This document shows positions 5,335 to 5,554 of a stretch of DNA of 5,554 nt, in pieces. The position numbers and the translations under genes were made by a program. The stretch is taken from positions 1 to 5,554 of the forward strand of contig JAFXNX010000240.1 in NCBI GenBank assembly GCA_017529175.1, in the 5' to 3' direction. The notes under the pieces are model-generated. The model worked only from the letters and a program-made list of their open reading frames with translations, did no database searches and was not told the origin of the DNA. Position 1 is the stretch's first letter, and the number at the start of each line of letters is the position of its first letter. The DNA comes from Clostridia bacterium (GTDB lineage Bacteria; Bacillota_A; Clostridia; Oscillospirales; CAG-272).

Positions 5335-5554
5335 GGGGCTGTCGCACTTAGCGCAGATCGAAAAAGCGACGACAAGAAATAAGCCAAAACTCACCAAAAT
5401 CCGTAGTTTTCATCTTTAATTAGGTGAAAATCCTACGGATTTTTCCATTTATTCGCTTTTTCTATCGCCGTTTTTGCCCCTCGACGTAGCTGGGAACCCC
5501 AAAAATCTAACGATTCCCCCGGACCCCTGCCCAATACGCCTCACGGGGCAAAGA
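5335..5554 (+). mobile_element. MITE-like structured repeat, copy 2 (cut by window end)
   Basis: It starts GGGGCTGTCGCACTTAGCGCAG, 38 bp after the dockerin protein stop, in the same orientation as copy 1, and aligns with copy 1 bases 573-793. The terminator arms and the core are conserved; the region between the left end and the terminator is diverged. About 33 bases, including the right inverted repeat, should lie beyond the window. Confidence 0.8.
5396..5444. terminator. Bidirectional Rho-independent terminator hairpin in repeat copy 2
   Basis: The same stem as in copy 1 (ATCCGTAG plus TTTTCATC against GGTGAAAA plus TCCTACGGAT, then a T-run), with an 8-nt loop TTTAATTA instead of TTAAGCA. 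No other hairpin is seen between the dockerin protein stop at 5296 and here, so this is the likely terminator of the operon, leaving a 3' untranslated region of about 150 nt. Confidence 0.8.

Overview
The window looks like part of a chromosome from an anaerobic gut- or rumen-type clostridium (Bacillota, Oscillospirales-like). The evidence is an AAAGGA-type ribosome binding site, a sugar-cation symporter next to an FGGY sugar-kinase start, and a large secreted protein made of InlB/Flg_new-type repeats, GLUG motifs, extracellular CxxC modules and a type I dockerin. No taxonomic marker gene is present, so this placement is inference.

Layout. Positions 1-144 are the last 47 codons of a GPH/MFS sugar transporter. 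Positions 155-316 are the 5' end of a xylulokinase-like FGGY kinase that loses family similarity after about 44 codons, so it is a remnant. Positions 317-570 hold no convincing gene. Positions 573-826 are a 254-bp MITE-like element with near-perfect terminal inverted repeats, a bidirectional terminator hairpin and a C-rich, highly conserved core. A second copy in the same orientation starts at 5335 and runs off the window end.

Between the two copies lies one apparent transcription unit. It has a TTGACA/17 bp/TAGACT promoter (908-936). Five alternating CTATC/GATAG half-sites, spaced 10-11 bp, overlap that promoter. They are followed by a TetR-family regulator (983-1615) and, 51 bp later, a 1209-residue secreted dockerin protein (1667-5296). 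No separate promoter was found for the second gene, and each side is bounded by a terminator inside a repeat copy.

Working model (inference): the TetR protein represses its own promoter through the half-site array and so controls a secreted, carbohydrate- or scaffold-associated surface protein. The flanking repeats insulate the unit and may have helped it move or recombine into a sugar-utilisation locus whose kinase gene is now broken. The features most worth following up are the operator array, the structured repeat, and the pairing of a TetR regulator with one giant dockerin protein.
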